Below the pieces are notes generated by a model that saw only the letters and a program-made list of their open reading frames with translations, made no database searches and was not told the DNA's origin. DNA of 64,000 nucleotides from Candidatus Methylopumilus universalis (GTDB lineage: Bacteria > Pseudomonadota > Gammaproteobacteria > Burkholderiales > Methylophilaceae), in NCBI GenBank assembly GCA_945883335.1, contig CAMCXI010000007.1, positions 1 through 64,000 on the forward strand, in the 5' to 3' direction. Positions 53,478-62,237 of the stretch are shown here, one piece after another (position 1 is the stretch's first letter; each line of letters starts with the position of its first letter). Made by a program: the position numbers and the translations under genes.

Positions 53478-54974
53478 TTAACGACCGCGTCCGCCGCCGC
53501 CGGTATGTCCACCACGACTGCCGCCATTGTTACGGTTGGCATTGCGTCCTGTATTAGGGTTAGGGCCTCTGTTTTGTGGCTTAGGCGCAAATAAAGCAGG
53601 TTGTGGCATGGCTTGATGACGCGCTGCTTCCGACATGTTTTTAGTCGAAAGACTTTCTGCTGACGACCTATTGCTGTCAACAGGTGATTTGTCTGAACGT
53701 TGGCCTTGTGGCTTATTGCGGTTGCTGTTTCGGCCATTAGCGCCCGCATTTTGTGGGCGACGTTGCTGCTGCGGTCTTGGTGCACGCGGCGCTTCTGGCT
53801 CAGCCTTTTCTGGTTGAACCCAGCCATCAGCAGGCACTTTTGGAATCTCACGTTTCATGAGCTTCTCAATGTCTTTGAGCAGTTTTAATTCCTCACGATC
53901 CACTAATGAAACAGCAGCGCCACTGCTCCCTGCGCGGCCAGTTCTGCCGATGCGGTGCACATAGTCTTCAGGTACGTTGGGTAATTCAAAGTTAATCACT
54001 TGTGGCAATTGATCGATGTCTAAACCACGCGCCGCGATGTCGGTTGCCACCAACACGCGCACGGTACCGTCTTTAAATTGGGCCAGGGCTTTAGTCCGAG
54101 CCCCTTGGCTTTTGTTGCCGTGAATAGCTGCCGCCTCAATGCCGTCTTTGACGAGTTTCTCAGCAAGGCGATTGGCGCCGTGCTTGGTGCGGGTAAAAAC
54201 AAGCACTTGTTGCCAGTCGTTATGCTTAACCAAATGGCTTACAAGCTCGCGTTTAAAGCTTTGGCTAATCATGTGAACTGTTTGCTCAACGAGTTCTGAA
54301 GCCGTATTGCGACGTGCGACCTCTACGAAGCCAGGATTGTTAAGAAGGCCATCTGCCAGCGCTTTGATTTCATCAGAGAACGTAGCTGAGAAGAGTAAGT
54401 TTTGGCGTGCCTTTGGCAGTAAAGCCAAGATCTTTTTGATGTCACGGATAAAGCCCATGTCGAGCATGCGGTCCGCTTCATCTAGCACTAAAATTTCAAC
54501 GCCTGATAAGTCCACTGCTTTTTGGTTAGCGAGGTCGAGTAAGCGACCTGGCGTTGCCACCAAGATATCGAGTGGTTTTCTTAAGCGGGACATTTGTGGG
54601 TTGATGTTCACCCCACCAAAAATGACTGTTGAAGTGAGCGATAAATACTTACCGTACGTTTTAACGGACTCTTCAATCTGCGCGGCAAGTTCGCGCGTTG
54701 GGGTTAACATCAAGCAACGTGGGCGACCTTTGCCTAAATCGGCAACAGGCTTTTGGCTCAAGATATGCAAAATAGGCAAAGTAAAACCAGCGGTTTTGCC
54801 TGTGCCTGTTTGTGCGCCAGCGAGTAAATCACCGCCCGTGAGGACTTGAGGAATCGCTTGCGTTTGAATTGGGGTTGGGGTGGTATAACCCGCGTCGCTA
54901 ATGGCGCGGAGAATAGTTTCTGCTAAGCCTAAATCATTAAAATTTGGGCTATGGGTTGTAACTTCTGATGACAA
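53478..54974 (-). CDS. rhlE: DEAD-box RNA helicase RhlE
   Basis: 498 aa. Helicase motifs in order: Q motif ([13 protein letters not shown]), [47 protein letters not shown] and [10 protein letters not shown]. The ~130-aa tail after residue 370 is rich in Gly, Asn, Arg and Pro and ends in short RGG-like repeats, probably an RNA-binding disordered tail. RhlE acts in ribosome assembly and RNA turnover. There are ~170 bases of leader before the next gene upstream. Confidence 0.93.
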   Translation of the reverse strand: MSSEVTTHSPNFNDLGLAETILRAISDAGYTTPTPIQTQAIPQVLTGGDLLAGAQTGTGKTAGFTLPILHILSQKPVADLGKGRPRCLMLTPTRELAAQIEESVKTYGKYLSLTSTVIFGGVNINPQMSRLRKPLDILVATPGRLLDLANQKAVDLSGVEILVLDEADRMLDMGFIRDIKKILALLPKARQNLLFSATFSDEIKALADGLLNNPGFVEVARRNTASELVEQTVHMISQSFKRELVSHLVKHNDWQQVLVFTRTKHGANRLAEKLVKDGIEAAAIHGNKSQGARTKALAQFKDGTVRVLVATDIAARGLDIDQLPQVINFELPNVPEDYVHRIGRTGRAGSSGAAVSLVDREELKLLKDIEKLMKREIPKVPADGWVQPEKAEPEAPRAPRPQQQRRPQNAGANGRNSNRNKPQGQRSDKSPVDSNRSSAESLSTKNMSEAARHQAMPQPALFAPKPQNRGPNPNTGRNANRNNGGSRGGHTGGGGRGR

Positions 54975-55145
54975 TGTAAATTCCTTAAAGGAGATTTATA
55001 AGTGGGTCTGCTGTCTTCAAGACAACACCAATCGAGACTAACAAATAAGAGGTAAAAGTGTTGGTGCATGGCACCTTTAGGCCGCTGTGCTGATTGGTAT
55101 GGCACAGGGAAGGCTTGATTATACGTAGTATTGGGTTATTAGCTA

Positions 55146-55871
55146 CTAAATCTTTTCAGTGTGCGTCAACAGGTGCAACTCTTCCGCAGTCAGCCAGCGC
55201 CATTCACCTTCAGCAAGGTCTTTCGGTAGTATGACTTCACCGATTTTGATGCGTTTGAGTGCTTCTACGCGGTTACTATTAGCAGCGACCATGCGTTTGA
55301 CTTGGTGATACTTACCTTCAGCGAGTGTCATGTGAAGGATGTGGCTATTGATTTGTTCGCAGGCGAGCGCGGCAATCGGCGCTGGTTCGTCGATAAGCTG
55401 AACGCCATCGAGTAGGTTTTTAATTTGCGCTGCGTCCACAGGGTGTTTGCAATGTACTTCGTACACCTTAGGCACTTTCCACTTTGGCGAGCTGAGGCGA
55501 TGGATAAAGTGACCATCATCAGACAGCAAAATTAAGCCTGTGGTGTCCTCATCCAAGCGGCCGATACATTGCACATCACGCTCGACTAAGGGGTGCGGCA
55601 ATAAGCTGTATAGCGATGGGTGATGCAGGGTTTTATGTGAGCATTCGTAGTGTGCTGGTTTGTTGAGCATCAAATAAGACTGCTCTCGGTATTGCCAAGG
55701 CTCATCATCGACCGTGAAGTGAAGTTCCTCGGTGTGAAATTCCGCAAACGGATCATCGCAAGGTTCGCCGTTGACGGTGACGGCATCGTGCCTAACTAAG
55801 ATGCGACAAGCCTTGCGAGAGCCAAAGCCTTGGGAATGTAAAACGCGTTCTATCGATATTTTTTTAGACAT
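55146..55871 (-). CDS. rsuA: 16S rRNA pseudouridine(516) synthase
   Basis: 241 aa. An S4 domain (SIERVLHSQGFGSRKACRILVRHDAVTVNG) precedes the catalytic core with the Asp in CIGRLDEDTTGLILLSDDG, HLSSPKWKVPKVYEV, and LAEGKYHQVKRMVAANSNRVEALKR. RsuA isomerises U516 of 16S rRNA. Its neighbours rpiA and gst lie upstream on the same strand (19 bases to rpiA). The intergenic 54975-55145 carries the rhlE leader and no gene I can support. Confidence 0.92.
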   Translation of the reverse strand: MSKKISIERVLHSQGFGSRKACRILVRHDAVTVNGEPCDDPFAEFHTEELHFTVDDEPWQYREQSYLMLNKPAHYECSHKTLHHPSLYSLLPHPLVERDVQCIGRLDEDTTGLILLSDDGHFIHRLSSPKWKVPKVYEVHCKHPVDAAQIKNLLDGVQLIDEPAPIAALACEQINSHILHMTLAEGKYHQVKRMVAANSNRVEALKRIKIGEVILPKDLAEGEWRWLTAEELHLLTHTEKI

Positions 55872-55890
55872 GGCGGCATTATAGAGCCTT

Positions 55891-56568
55891 TTAGACGCCC
55901 ATCACCTCAATATTCCCGTTGTCAGCAATCAATACTTGGCTTGCGATGCCATAAAATACGCCGTGTTCCACAATGCCGGGGGTGTTGTTGAGAAAGGTAT
56001 TAAGGGCCGCATCGTTGATGCTTGCAGGGAATCGCATATCTAAAATATAGCTACCGTACGCACTGATGGCGACATTGTCTTGACCAGCATTGAGTCGAAT
56101 ATCGCCTTCTGCGCCATGCTGTTCTAATTGGTGTTTGACCATTTGCCATGCGCCAGGGATGACTTCAATGGGGATAATGAATTTCTCGCCGATACGGCTC
56201 ACTAGCTTACTCTTGTCTGCCACCACAATGAATTGATCTGCGGCTTTAGCGAGCAGCTTCTCCATCACCAAATCTTGCCCACGGCCTTTGAGTAAGGATA
56301 GGTTAGGGGTGATCTCATCGGCACCATCAACATAGAGATCGATGCGTTTGAGCTCGGCAATTGAAACGACTTTTAGCCCATAACTGTGGGCTTTTATCGC
56401 GCTAACAGTTGAGCTCGCCACAGTGCTTATGCTCAGGTCTTCCTCAATTTGGCGTTTGGCGAGGTGCTCAATAAAGTAATTGGCGGTTGAGCCTGTGCCG
56501 AGGCCGATGACCATGCCATTTTTTGCGAGTTTTGCAGCCTCAAAAGCGACTAATTCTTTATCGTTCAT
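55891..56568 (-). CDS. rpiA: Ribose-5-phosphate isomerase A
   Basis: 225 aa from the ATG at 56568, with AAGGAAA upstream; the in-frame extension to 56598 overlaps the GST gene. RpiA motifs: MVIGLGTGSTANYFIEHLA, VDGADEITPNLSLLKGRGQDLVMEKLLAKAADQFIVVADKSK (catalytic Asp/Glu/Lys), and IPIEVIPGAWQ. It interconverts ribose-5-P and ribulose-5-P in the pentose (and, in methylotrophs, ribulose monophosphate) pathways. Confidence 0.95.
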   Translation of the reverse strand: MNDKELVAFEAAKLAKNGMVIGLGTGSTANYFIEHLAKRQIEEDLSISTVASSTVSAIKAHSYGLKVVSIAELKRIDLYVDGADEITPNLSLLKGRGQDLVMEKLLAKAADQFIVVADKSKLVSRIGEKFIIPIEVIPGAWQMVKHQLEQHGAEGDIRLNAGQDNVAISAYGSYILDMRFPASINDAALNTFLNNTPGIVEHGVFYGIASQVLIADNGNIEVMGV

Positions 56569-56578
56569 CTGTATTTCC

Positions 56579-57196
56579 TTAATTAGCTTCGGCTTCACGT
56601 TTTCTAGCGCGTGCTAGGGCAGGGCGCTCTGAAAGCGTATGCATGTAGTTAAGTAAAGTCATATCGAGCGCCACTTTGACGTGATGTGCCCAATGTAAAA
56701 CGGATACGCAAACAATATCTGCGGCGCTGAATTGGTCACCTGCGATGTATTGGCGCCCTTTCAAGTGAGTGCTTAACACAGCGGCAGCTTTTTCAAATTC
56801 CCAGTAACTGGTATTAGCTACGGCAGCGATGCGTTTATCTTCAGGTAGCAAACGGTCGTGCTTTGCGGCAGTCCATAAATGTACCTCTAGCTCTGACACC
56901 ACAAAGAATAGCCACTGAAAATACTCAGCACGGCCTTTTGCATCAGTTGGGATAAGCTTTGCTACTGGAAACTTCTCGGCAACATAGGTGCAGATGGCTG
57001 CTGACTCGCTCATCACATGACCATTATCGACTAGGCTTGGGATTTTGCCGAAGGGATTAATCGCTAAAAACGCAGGCTTTCTGTGCTCACCGCCCTGTAA
57101 GTTAACCCGGGTATATTCATATTCCGCGCTAGCTTCTTCTAAGGCCCAAGCAACACGAGCCGAGCGGGTTTGTGGGTAGCCGTATAGTTTCATCAT
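56579..57196 (-). CDS. Glutathione S-transferase family protein
   Basis: 205 aa. Thioredoxin-fold N-terminus (MMKLYGYPQTRSARVAWALEEASAEYEY) with the G-site motif NPFGKIPSLVDNGHVMSESAAIC and an all-helical C-terminal domain (SAADIVCVSVLHWAHHV). The likely catalytic residue is the Ser of TRSARV. Possibly a detoxifying transferase. It lies 10 bases upstream of rpiA. Confidence 0.9.
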   Translation of the reverse strand: MMKLYGYPQTRSARVAWALEEASAEYEYTRVNLQGGEHRKPAFLAINPFGKIPSLVDNGHVMSESAAICTYVAEKFPVAKLIPTDAKGRAEYFQWLFFVVSELEVHLWTAAKHDRLLPEDKRIAAVANTSYWEFEKAAAVLSTHLKGRQYIAGDQFSAADIVCVSVLHWAHHVKVALDMTLLNYMHTLSERPALARARKREAEAN

Positions 57197-57276
57197 GATT
57201 TGAATTGTCTTCGTATAGAGGTAATCAAAGTAGTTTAAGTTAAACTGCTACAACGATTAAGTTTAAGTAACCAGCC

Positions 57277-58050
57277 ATGACATTCAAACACATTATTTCA
57301 CGTGATAACAGTCTATTTAAGCAGCTTAAAAAGCTGGCGGATTCCTCACGTGAGCGCCGCAAATTAGGTGAGACCTTGCTTGATGGCGCGCATCTGGTGG
57401 AGACTTATCTCGAGGTGTTTGGTGAGCCGCGCTTGCTCATTATCGCCGAGGGCGAAAGTACGGCAGAGGTGTCGCATCTTATTCAGCAATTGGTTGATGT
57501 GCCAACTGTCATGTTTCCAACGTTAATGTTCCAAGAGTTAGCGCCAGTTGCAAGTCCCACAGGTATTTTGGCTTTGGTAAAAACGCCAACCATCGCGCCG
57601 CAAGAGGCGCCTCACTTTGTGTTGATGCTAGAAGATATTCAAGACCCAGGTAATTTAGGTAGCATGCTACGCACTGCAGCAGCAGCGGGTGTGGATGCGG
57701 TTTATCTATCAGAAGGCTGTACTGAAGCTTGGTCACCAAAAGCCTTACGCGGCGGGCAGGGCGCGCAGTTTACTTTGCCGATTGTTGAGCGTGCTGATTT
57801 GGTCGGCTTGGCAAGTAATTTTGCTGGGCAAGTGTTAGCCACCACATTGCGTGGGGATTCTATTTATAAATTGGATTTAACAGGGCCAACCGCCATCGCG
57901 ATTGGCAACGAAGGCAACGGCCTAAGCGGCGCCATGCAAAAGGCAGCAAGTCATCATGTCACCATCCCAATTGCTGAAGGTGTTGAGTCACTTAATGCAG
58001 CCGCAGCGGCTTCAATTTGCTTGTTTGAGCGGGTAAGACAGACGCTTTAA
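57277..58050 (+). CDS. TrmH/SpoU family RNA 2'-O-methyltransferase
   Basis: 257 aa. An N-terminal substrate-binding domain (SRDNSLFKQLKKLADSSRERRKLGETLLDGAHLVETYLE) is followed by the SPOUT knot domain with VLMLEDIQDPGNLGSMLRTAAAAGVDAV, IAIGNEGNGLS and IPIAEGVESLNAAAAASICLFE, the three TrmH motifs. It methylates a ribose of rRNA or tRNA; the target cannot be fixed from sequence. It converges with hslO with only one base between stop codons. Confidence 0.92.
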   Translation: MTFKHIISRDNSLFKQLKKLADSSRERRKLGETLLDGAHLVETYLEVFGEPRLLIIAEGESTAEVSHLIQQLVDVPTVMFPTLMFQELAPVASPTGILALVKTPTIAPQEAPHFVLMLEDIQDPGNLGSMLRTAAAAGVDAVYLSEGCTEAWSPKALRGGQGAQFTLPIVERADLVGLASNFAGQVLATTLRGDSIYKLDLTGPTAIAIGNEGNGLSGAMQKAASHHVTIPIAEGVESLNAAAAASICLFERVRQTL

Positions 58051-58051
58051 T

Positions 58052-58960
58052 TTAGTGTTTTGTTTTTGAAACAGGCGGGGTGATATCTGCTGCAAAAAGC
58101 TGTTCTGCATCGACCTTATCAAAGACGTAAGCTGCATTACAAAAATCGCAATTCACTTCGATTTCGCCGCGCTCTTCTATGATGCTGTGGACCTCTGTCG
58201 CCCCTAGCATCTTGAGCATATTGCTGACGTTCTTGCGCGAGCAAGAGCAGCGGAAGCAGATGTTGCGTGGGTCAAATAAGCGGACATCTTCTTCGTGGAA
58301 GAGGCGTGTCAGCAATGTTTCAGCGGGTAGGGTGATGAGTTCTTCATCGGTAATCGTTTCTGCTAAAAAGCCGGCACGCGCCCATGCATCGACATCTTGC
58401 ACTGGTAAATCAGGGAGTTTTTGTAAGAGCATGCCCGCGGCTGATTGCAGGTCACAGGCTAGCCAGATGCGCGTCTCAATTTGCTCTGAACGCTCCATGT
58501 AGTTTTGCAGGATCTCACTAATGCTATCGCCCTCAATCGGCACAATGCCTTGATAGGTTTGGCCGCCATCTTTTGGATCTAAGGTAATCACAAAGTGACC
58601 GTTGCCTACTAGTTCGGTAAAGCTTTGATTGTTGATCTCACCTTGCCACTTGGCAGTTGCTCGCATCTCAAGCGCTGCACTGCACTCCACCACTAATAGA
58701 TTGAGTGGACCTTGTCCTTGAATCTGTAAAATGAGCGCGCCATTTTCTAGCTTAAGCGTAGCGGCTAGAAGCGCCGCCGCCGCCATTAGTTCGCCTAAGG
58801 CATGCTTTAACAAGGGTGGATAATCGACGTGCTGAAGTGCAGTGTTATAAGTGTCTTGTAAGCGGACGGTATTCCCGCGAATCGGGGTGTTATCAAATAC
58901 AAAACGATGAAGCTCGTCGCTAGAGAGTGCAGTATTTTTGAATGTCGTCATGCGCGGCAT
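58052..58960 (-). CDS. hslO: 33 kDa chaperonin (Hsp33)
   Basis: 302 aa from the ATG at 58960 (MPRMTTF); an ATG at 58951 is equally possible, and the frame to 59065 lies in gluQ. The N-terminal domain carries LKHALGELMAAAALLAATLKLENGALILQIQG; the C-terminal redox switch has Cys in CFRCSCSR and CDFC, the zinc-binding CxC...CxxC set. Hsp33 is a redox-activated holdase that protects proteins during oxidative stress. It follows gluQ. Confidence 0.93.
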   Translation of the reverse strand: MPRMTTFKNTALSSDELHRFVFDNTPIRGNTVRLQDTYNTALQHVDYPPLLKHALGELMAAAALLAATLKLENGALILQIQGQGPLNLLVVECSAALEMRATAKWQGEINNQSFTELVGNGHFVITLDPKDGGQTYQGIVPIEGDSISEILQNYMERSEQIETRIWLACDLQSAAGMLLQKLPDLPVQDVDAWARAGFLAETITDEELITLPAETLLTRLFHEEDVRLFDPRNICFRCSCSRKNVSNMLKMLGATEVHSIIEERGEIEVNCDFCNAAYVFDKVDAEQLFAADITPPVSKTKH

Positions 58961-59004
58961 TTTATCATGACAAGCCTCGCGGCCTAAGCCAAAAATGGCG
59001 ATGC

Positions 59005-59883
59005 TTAAAAAACGATACTGCGCTGTTGCGGAACCAGATTGATATCCCAATGCTGAGTCGCCCATTTTAAAATTTCACGAGGGGACTGTGCTGTTAACTC
59101 TTGCGGGGGTTGTTGATCTAAAAAATGCAGTGCCTGTATCAGCCATGCTGAGGCGCGTGTAGCATTGATGGCGGGCGCTAGAGTTTGTTTGCTCAGCTTT
59201 TCGCCTGCAGCGTTACTCGCCACAGGAATATGCGCATATTGCGGCAGTGGGTAACCTAGACGTTGTTGAAGATAAATTTGTCGCGGGGTTGAATCGAGTA
59301 AGTCCGCACCTCGCACAATGTCGGTTACACCTTGCTCAACGTCATCGACGACGACAGCAAGCTGATATGCAAATAAGCCATCGGCACGTTTTAATACAAA
59401 GTCGCCTACGTCGTGTGCAAGGTTTTGTTGGATGTTGCCCTGAATTGCATCGGTGAAAGCGATTGGCTGGTCATCAACAATGACGCGGCGTGCGTGTGGG
59501 GCTTTGACTACGGCTTTATGGCGGCATGTGCCAGGGTAAACCAGACCATCAATGCCATGCTGGGCTGAGTCTGCAATTTCTTTACGTGAGCAATCGCAGT
59601 CGTAAACTAATGACTTTGCTTTGAGCTGATTGAGTGTGTCTTGATAAAGATCACTTCGCTGAGACTGGTAGATTACTTCGCCATCCCATTCAAACCCAAA
59701 GTCCTCTAGCGTCTGCAAGATATGTTGTGCAGCGCCAGCCATCTCTCTTGGTTTGTCTAGATCTTCCATGCGCAATCGCCATAGGCCGCCTTGCGACTTC
59801 ATATCGCAGTAGCTAGCAAGCGCAGCTAATAGTGAGCCAAAGTGAAGTGGGCCGGTAGGAGAGGGGGCGAAGCGACCGATCAT
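59005..59883 (-). CDS. gluQ: Glutamyl-Q tRNA(Asp) synthetase
   Basis: 292 aa. It lacks the anticodon-binding domain of GltX. It begins GRFAPSPTGPLHFGSLLAALASY (HIGH-type motif) and has a Cys zinc set (YDCDCSRKEI, YPGTCRHK) and KLSKQ. It glutamylates queuosine in tRNA-Asp. The DUF3301 gene lies 12 bases upstream, hslO 44 bases downstream. Confidence 0.94.
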   Translation of the reverse strand: MIGRFAPSPTGPLHFGSLLAALASYCDMKSQGGLWRLRMEDLDKPREMAGAAQHILQTLEDFGFEWDGEVIYQSQRSDLYQDTLNQLKAKSLVYDCDCSRKEIADSAQHGIDGLVYPGTCRHKAVVKAPHARRVIVDDQPIAFTDAIQGNIQQNLAHDVGDFVLKRADGLFAYQLAVVVDDVEQGVTDIVRGADLLDSTPRQIYLQQRLGYPLPQYAHIPVASNAAGEKLSKQTLAPAINATRASAWLIQALHFLDQQPPQELTAQSPREILKWATQHWDINLVPQQRSIVF

Positions 59884-59895
59884 GGCTTGGCTCTT

Positions 59896-60207
59896 TTAAT
59901 GCACCGCCTGTAGGTACGGCGGAATATACCAAGACTGTAAATCACGCCCCAGTAATACCAGGTGGCAGTGCATACGGTCACCGCCGTTGGCGCTGACGTC
60001 GAACTCATAAGTGCGCAGAATTTGCACATGGCCTTTGCTATTACGACCCAGACGTAAGCGCACGCAGGCAACGCTCTCATCGAGTAGTTGCAGGTTAGTG
60101 CGCTGGGTGAGGTCATGTCCTTTGGTAATGGCGGTGTCCCTTGCTGAGACGCTGTCGATCCAGAACCAGGCGAGCAGAATGATGCTGATGAGTAATAGGT
60201 TTTCCAA
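59896..60207 (-). CDS. DUF3301 family single-span membrane protein
   Basis: 103 aa. An N-terminal membrane segment (NLLLISIILLAWFWIDSVSA) is followed by REtype segment RDTAITKGHDLTQRTNLQLLDESVACVRLRLGRNSKGHVQILRTYEFDVS region and a terminal WYIPPYLQAVH. This is the DUF3301 pattern; function unknown. The gene runs out of the amt intergenic region in the opposite direction to amt and is probably cotranscribed with gluQ. Confidence 0.85.
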   Translation of the reverse strand: MENLLLISIILLAWFWIDSVSARDTAITKGHDLTQRTNLQLLDESVACVRLRLGRNSKGHVQILRTYEFDVSANGGDRMHCHLVLLGRDLQSWYIPPYLQAVH

Positions 60208-60293
60208 GAGGGGGTCTTAATCGTTTTGATGAATGCTAGAGTTTAATCAATCTTCATTACTTCGTCATGTCTCATCGCATCAATATAAACAAT

Positions 60294-60310
60294 TGCACTT
60301 TTATGGTGCG
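60294..60310. promoter_or_regulatory. NtrC-like enhancer site 1 upstream of amt
   Basis: TGCACT-TTTAT-GGTGCG matches the NtrC operator TGCACC-N5-GGTGCA with one change in each arm. Its start is 101 bases before the sigma-54 box. Confidence 0.75.
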
Positions 60311-60323
60311 GCGCACTGGCGGT

Positions 60324-60340
60324 TGAACCAATTTGGTGCA
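60324..60340. promoter_or_regulatory. NtrC-like enhancer site 2 upstream of amt
   Basis: TGAACC-AATTT-GGTGCA, one mismatch to TGCACC-N5-GGTGCA. It is exactly 30 bases (about three helical turns) from site 1, on the same DNA face. Confidence 0.75.
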
Positions 60341-60394
60341 CATTATTTTTTATATCGAAAAAAATGTAGATTTAAAACAATGTGATAAAAAATC

Positions 60395-60410
60395 TGGCCC
60401 ATTAATTGCT
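60395..60410 (+). promoter_or_regulatory. Sigma-54 promoter of amt
   Basis: TGGCCCATTAATTGCT has the GG-N10-GC core of the -24/-12 element (consensus TGGCAC-N5-TTGCW). Transcription would start near 60421, about 75 bases before the amt ATG, and the two NtrC-like sites lie 80-130 bases upstream. Confidence 0.82.
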
Positions 60411-60495
60411 AACATATGAAGTTAAATTTAGGCCGACATTTTAACCGGCGGACCTGAATAAAGATAATTAAAAAACTTAAAACGAGGATGAGAAT

Positions 60496-61701
60496 ATGGA
60501 AGCGCTTCAATCGGCGAGTGATGTCTTATTTGTATTGTTAGGGGCGATCATGGTCTTGGCAATGCATGCGGGGTTTGCATTCTTAGAGGTGGGTACGGTA
60601 CGCCGTAAAAACCAAGTGAATGCTTTGGTGAAGATCATGGTGGACTTCTCAGTCTCGACCATTGCCTATTTCTTTATTGGCTATAGCGTTGCTTATGGTA
60701 TCGGCTTTCTGCAGGGCGCAGAAGTGCTCGCTGCAAAAAATGGCTATGAGCTAGTGAAGTTCTTCTTCTTGCTCACTTTTGCTGCGGCGATTCCAGCGAT
60801 TATCTCTGGCGGTATTGCAGAACGGGCTAAGTTCAATCCACAGCTAGCCGCTACTTTCTTATTGGTTGGTTTGGTTTATCCATTCTTTGAAGGCATTGCT
60901 TGGAATCATCACTACGGCATTCAAGAATGGCTGAAAGCGAGCTACGGTTTCGAGTTTCACGACTTTGCAGGCTCTGTTGTGGTGCATGCGATGGGCGGCT
61001 GGATTGCACTGGGTGCTGTGATTTTGTTAGGTGCACGTCACGGGCGTTACGGTAAGGATGGCCGAGTGCATGCCTACCCACCTTCAAACATTCCGTTCCT
61101 CGCTTTAGGCGCATGGATTTTGACCGTGGGTTGGTTTGGTTTTAATGTGATGTCAGCACAAACCTTAAGTAGTGTGACCGGTCTTGTAGCGATGAACTCT
61201 TTAATGGCGCTTGTTGGGGGCACGATTGCCGCCTTAGTGATGGGTAAAAATGATCCTGGCTTCGTGCATAACGGCCCGTTAGCAGGTTTGGTGGCGGTAT
61301 GTGCTGGTTCTGACGTGATGCATCCGCTAGGCGCTTTAGTGACTGGCGCTGTCGCTGGTGCCTTGTTTGTTTGGGCATTCACACTGACACAAAATCGCTG
61401 GAAGATTGATGACGTGTTAGGTGTATGGCCATTACACGGTCTATGCGGTGCCTGGGGTGGTATAGCTGCTGGCATCTTTGGCGCTAAAGCGCTAGGTGGT
61501 ATGGGCACTGTCAGCCTCATGTCACAACTGATTGGTACAGGCTTAGGCGTGACGATTGCCTTGGTTGGCGGGTTTGCTGTGTATGGCTTAGTTAAAAAGC
61601 TGGTCGGTATCCGCATGGATGTTGAAGACGAATACATGGGCGCCGATTTGGCGATTCATAAGATCACTGCAACACCAAACATGGGTGGCGGTGACGAATA
61701 A
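60496..61701 (+). CDS. amt: Ammonium transporter
   Basis: 401 aa, eleven membrane helices, no N-terminal signal peptide. Conserved Amt residues: AGFAFLEVGTVRRKNQVNAL, the first pore His in DFAGSVVVHAMGGW, the second in GVWPLHGLCGAWGG, and the NGPLAGLVAVCAGSD segment. It moves ammonium into the cell. GAGGATGAG precedes the ATG. The upstream region carries a sigma-54 box and two NtrC-like sites. No glnK is beside it. Confidence 0.95.
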   Translation: MEALQSASDVLFVLLGAIMVLAMHAGFAFLEVGTVRRKNQVNALVKIMVDFSVSTIAYFFIGYSVAYGIGFLQGAEVLAAKNGYELVKFFFLLTFAAAIPAIISGGIAERAKFNPQLAATFLLVGLVYPFFEGIAWNHHYGIQEWLKASYGFEFHDFAGSVVVHAMGGWIALGAVILLGARHGRYGKDGRVHAYPPSNIPFLALGAWILTVGWFGFNVMSAQTLSSVTGLVAMNSLMALVGGTIAALVMGKNDPGFVHNGPLAGLVAVCAGSDVMHPLGALVTGAVAGALFVWAFTLTQNRWKIDDVLGVWPLHGLCGAWGGIAAGIFGAKALGGMGTVSLMSQLIGTGLGVTIALVGGFAVYGLVKKLVGIRMDVEDEYMGADLAIHKITATPNMGGGDE

Positions 61702-61728
61702 GCTTTAAGGTTTGTAGATAATAAAAAA

Positions 61729-61751
61729 GCTCAGATTTCTGAGCCTTTTTT
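61729..61751. terminator. Bidirectional terminator after amt and DUF779
   Basis: GCTCAG (61729-61734), an ATTT loop and CTGAGC (61739-61744), with A and T runs on each side. It serves amt on plus and, read the other way, the DUF779 gene. Confidence 0.85.
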
Positions 61752-61765
61752 GTTTGGTGCGATAC

Positions 61766-62134
61766 TTAACCTATCTCAACAGGCGGCAAGTCTTTTAGTT
61801 CTTCGTCGCTAAATAAGCGGCCCTTAGTGATGAAGGCTTTTCCTGTTCCGCAGTCAAGTGAGAACGAGCCGCTGGAGGCATCCATCGCATCAAGGATGGT
61901 GTGCGTGTTCTCTGAGAACTGGAAGTGGCTGTGACCCATATAAAAGGCAGCGCCTTCTACTTCACCTACTTTGACGTCAGATGGAGTCTTTCGAAACTCA
62001 TTCGCTGGCATGCACATTGGTCCGCTACCTTCACAACATCCACCTGACTGGAAAAAGACAATCGGGCCATGCTGCGCTGTTAATTGGCGAATCAGCGCAA
62101 TTGCGGAAGGGGTCCCAGAAATACGTTCAGCCAT
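61766..62134 (-). CDS. DUF779 family protein
   Basis: 122 aa. FFQSGGCCEGSGPMC carries a CC pair and a further Cys; the end has LDCGTGKAFITKGRLFSDEE. DUF779 proteins are small cytoplasmic proteins found beside ExaC-type aldehyde dehydrogenases; a metal or redox role is likely but unproven. TAGGAGT precedes the ATG. It follows the aldehyde dehydrogenase by 103 bases, which hold a terminator. Confidence 0.9.
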   Translation of the reverse strand: MAERISGTPSAIALIRQLTAQHGPIVFFQSGGCCEGSGPMCMPANEFRKTPSDVKVGEVEGAAFYMGHSHFQFSENTHTILDAMDASSGSFSLDCGTGKAFITKGRLFSDEELKDLPPVEIG

Positions 62135-62156
62135 CTTACACTCCTAACAAAGACGT

Positions 62157-62186
62157 AAAAAAAGAGGCGGTATGAACCGCCTCTTT
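62157..62186 (-). terminator. Terminator of the aldehyde dehydrogenase gene
   Basis: On the minus strand: AAAGAGGCGG (62186 to 62177), loop TTCATA, CCGCCTCTTT (62170 to 62161), then further T to 62157. It lies between the dehydrogenase stop and the DUF779 gene. Confidence 0.88.
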
Positions 62187-62237
62187 ATACTAGCTTTATT
62201 ACTTGACTAATTCAATAGGGAATTAACTCTTTTCAAA

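Noticed and set aside
54307-54849. 180-aa plus-strand frame opposite rhlE
   Set aside because: Antisense to helicase motifs; no start signal.
61074-61637. 187-aa minus-strand frame opposite amt
   Set aside because: Proline/threonine-rich translation is an antisense shadow of the Gly/Ala-rich transporter.
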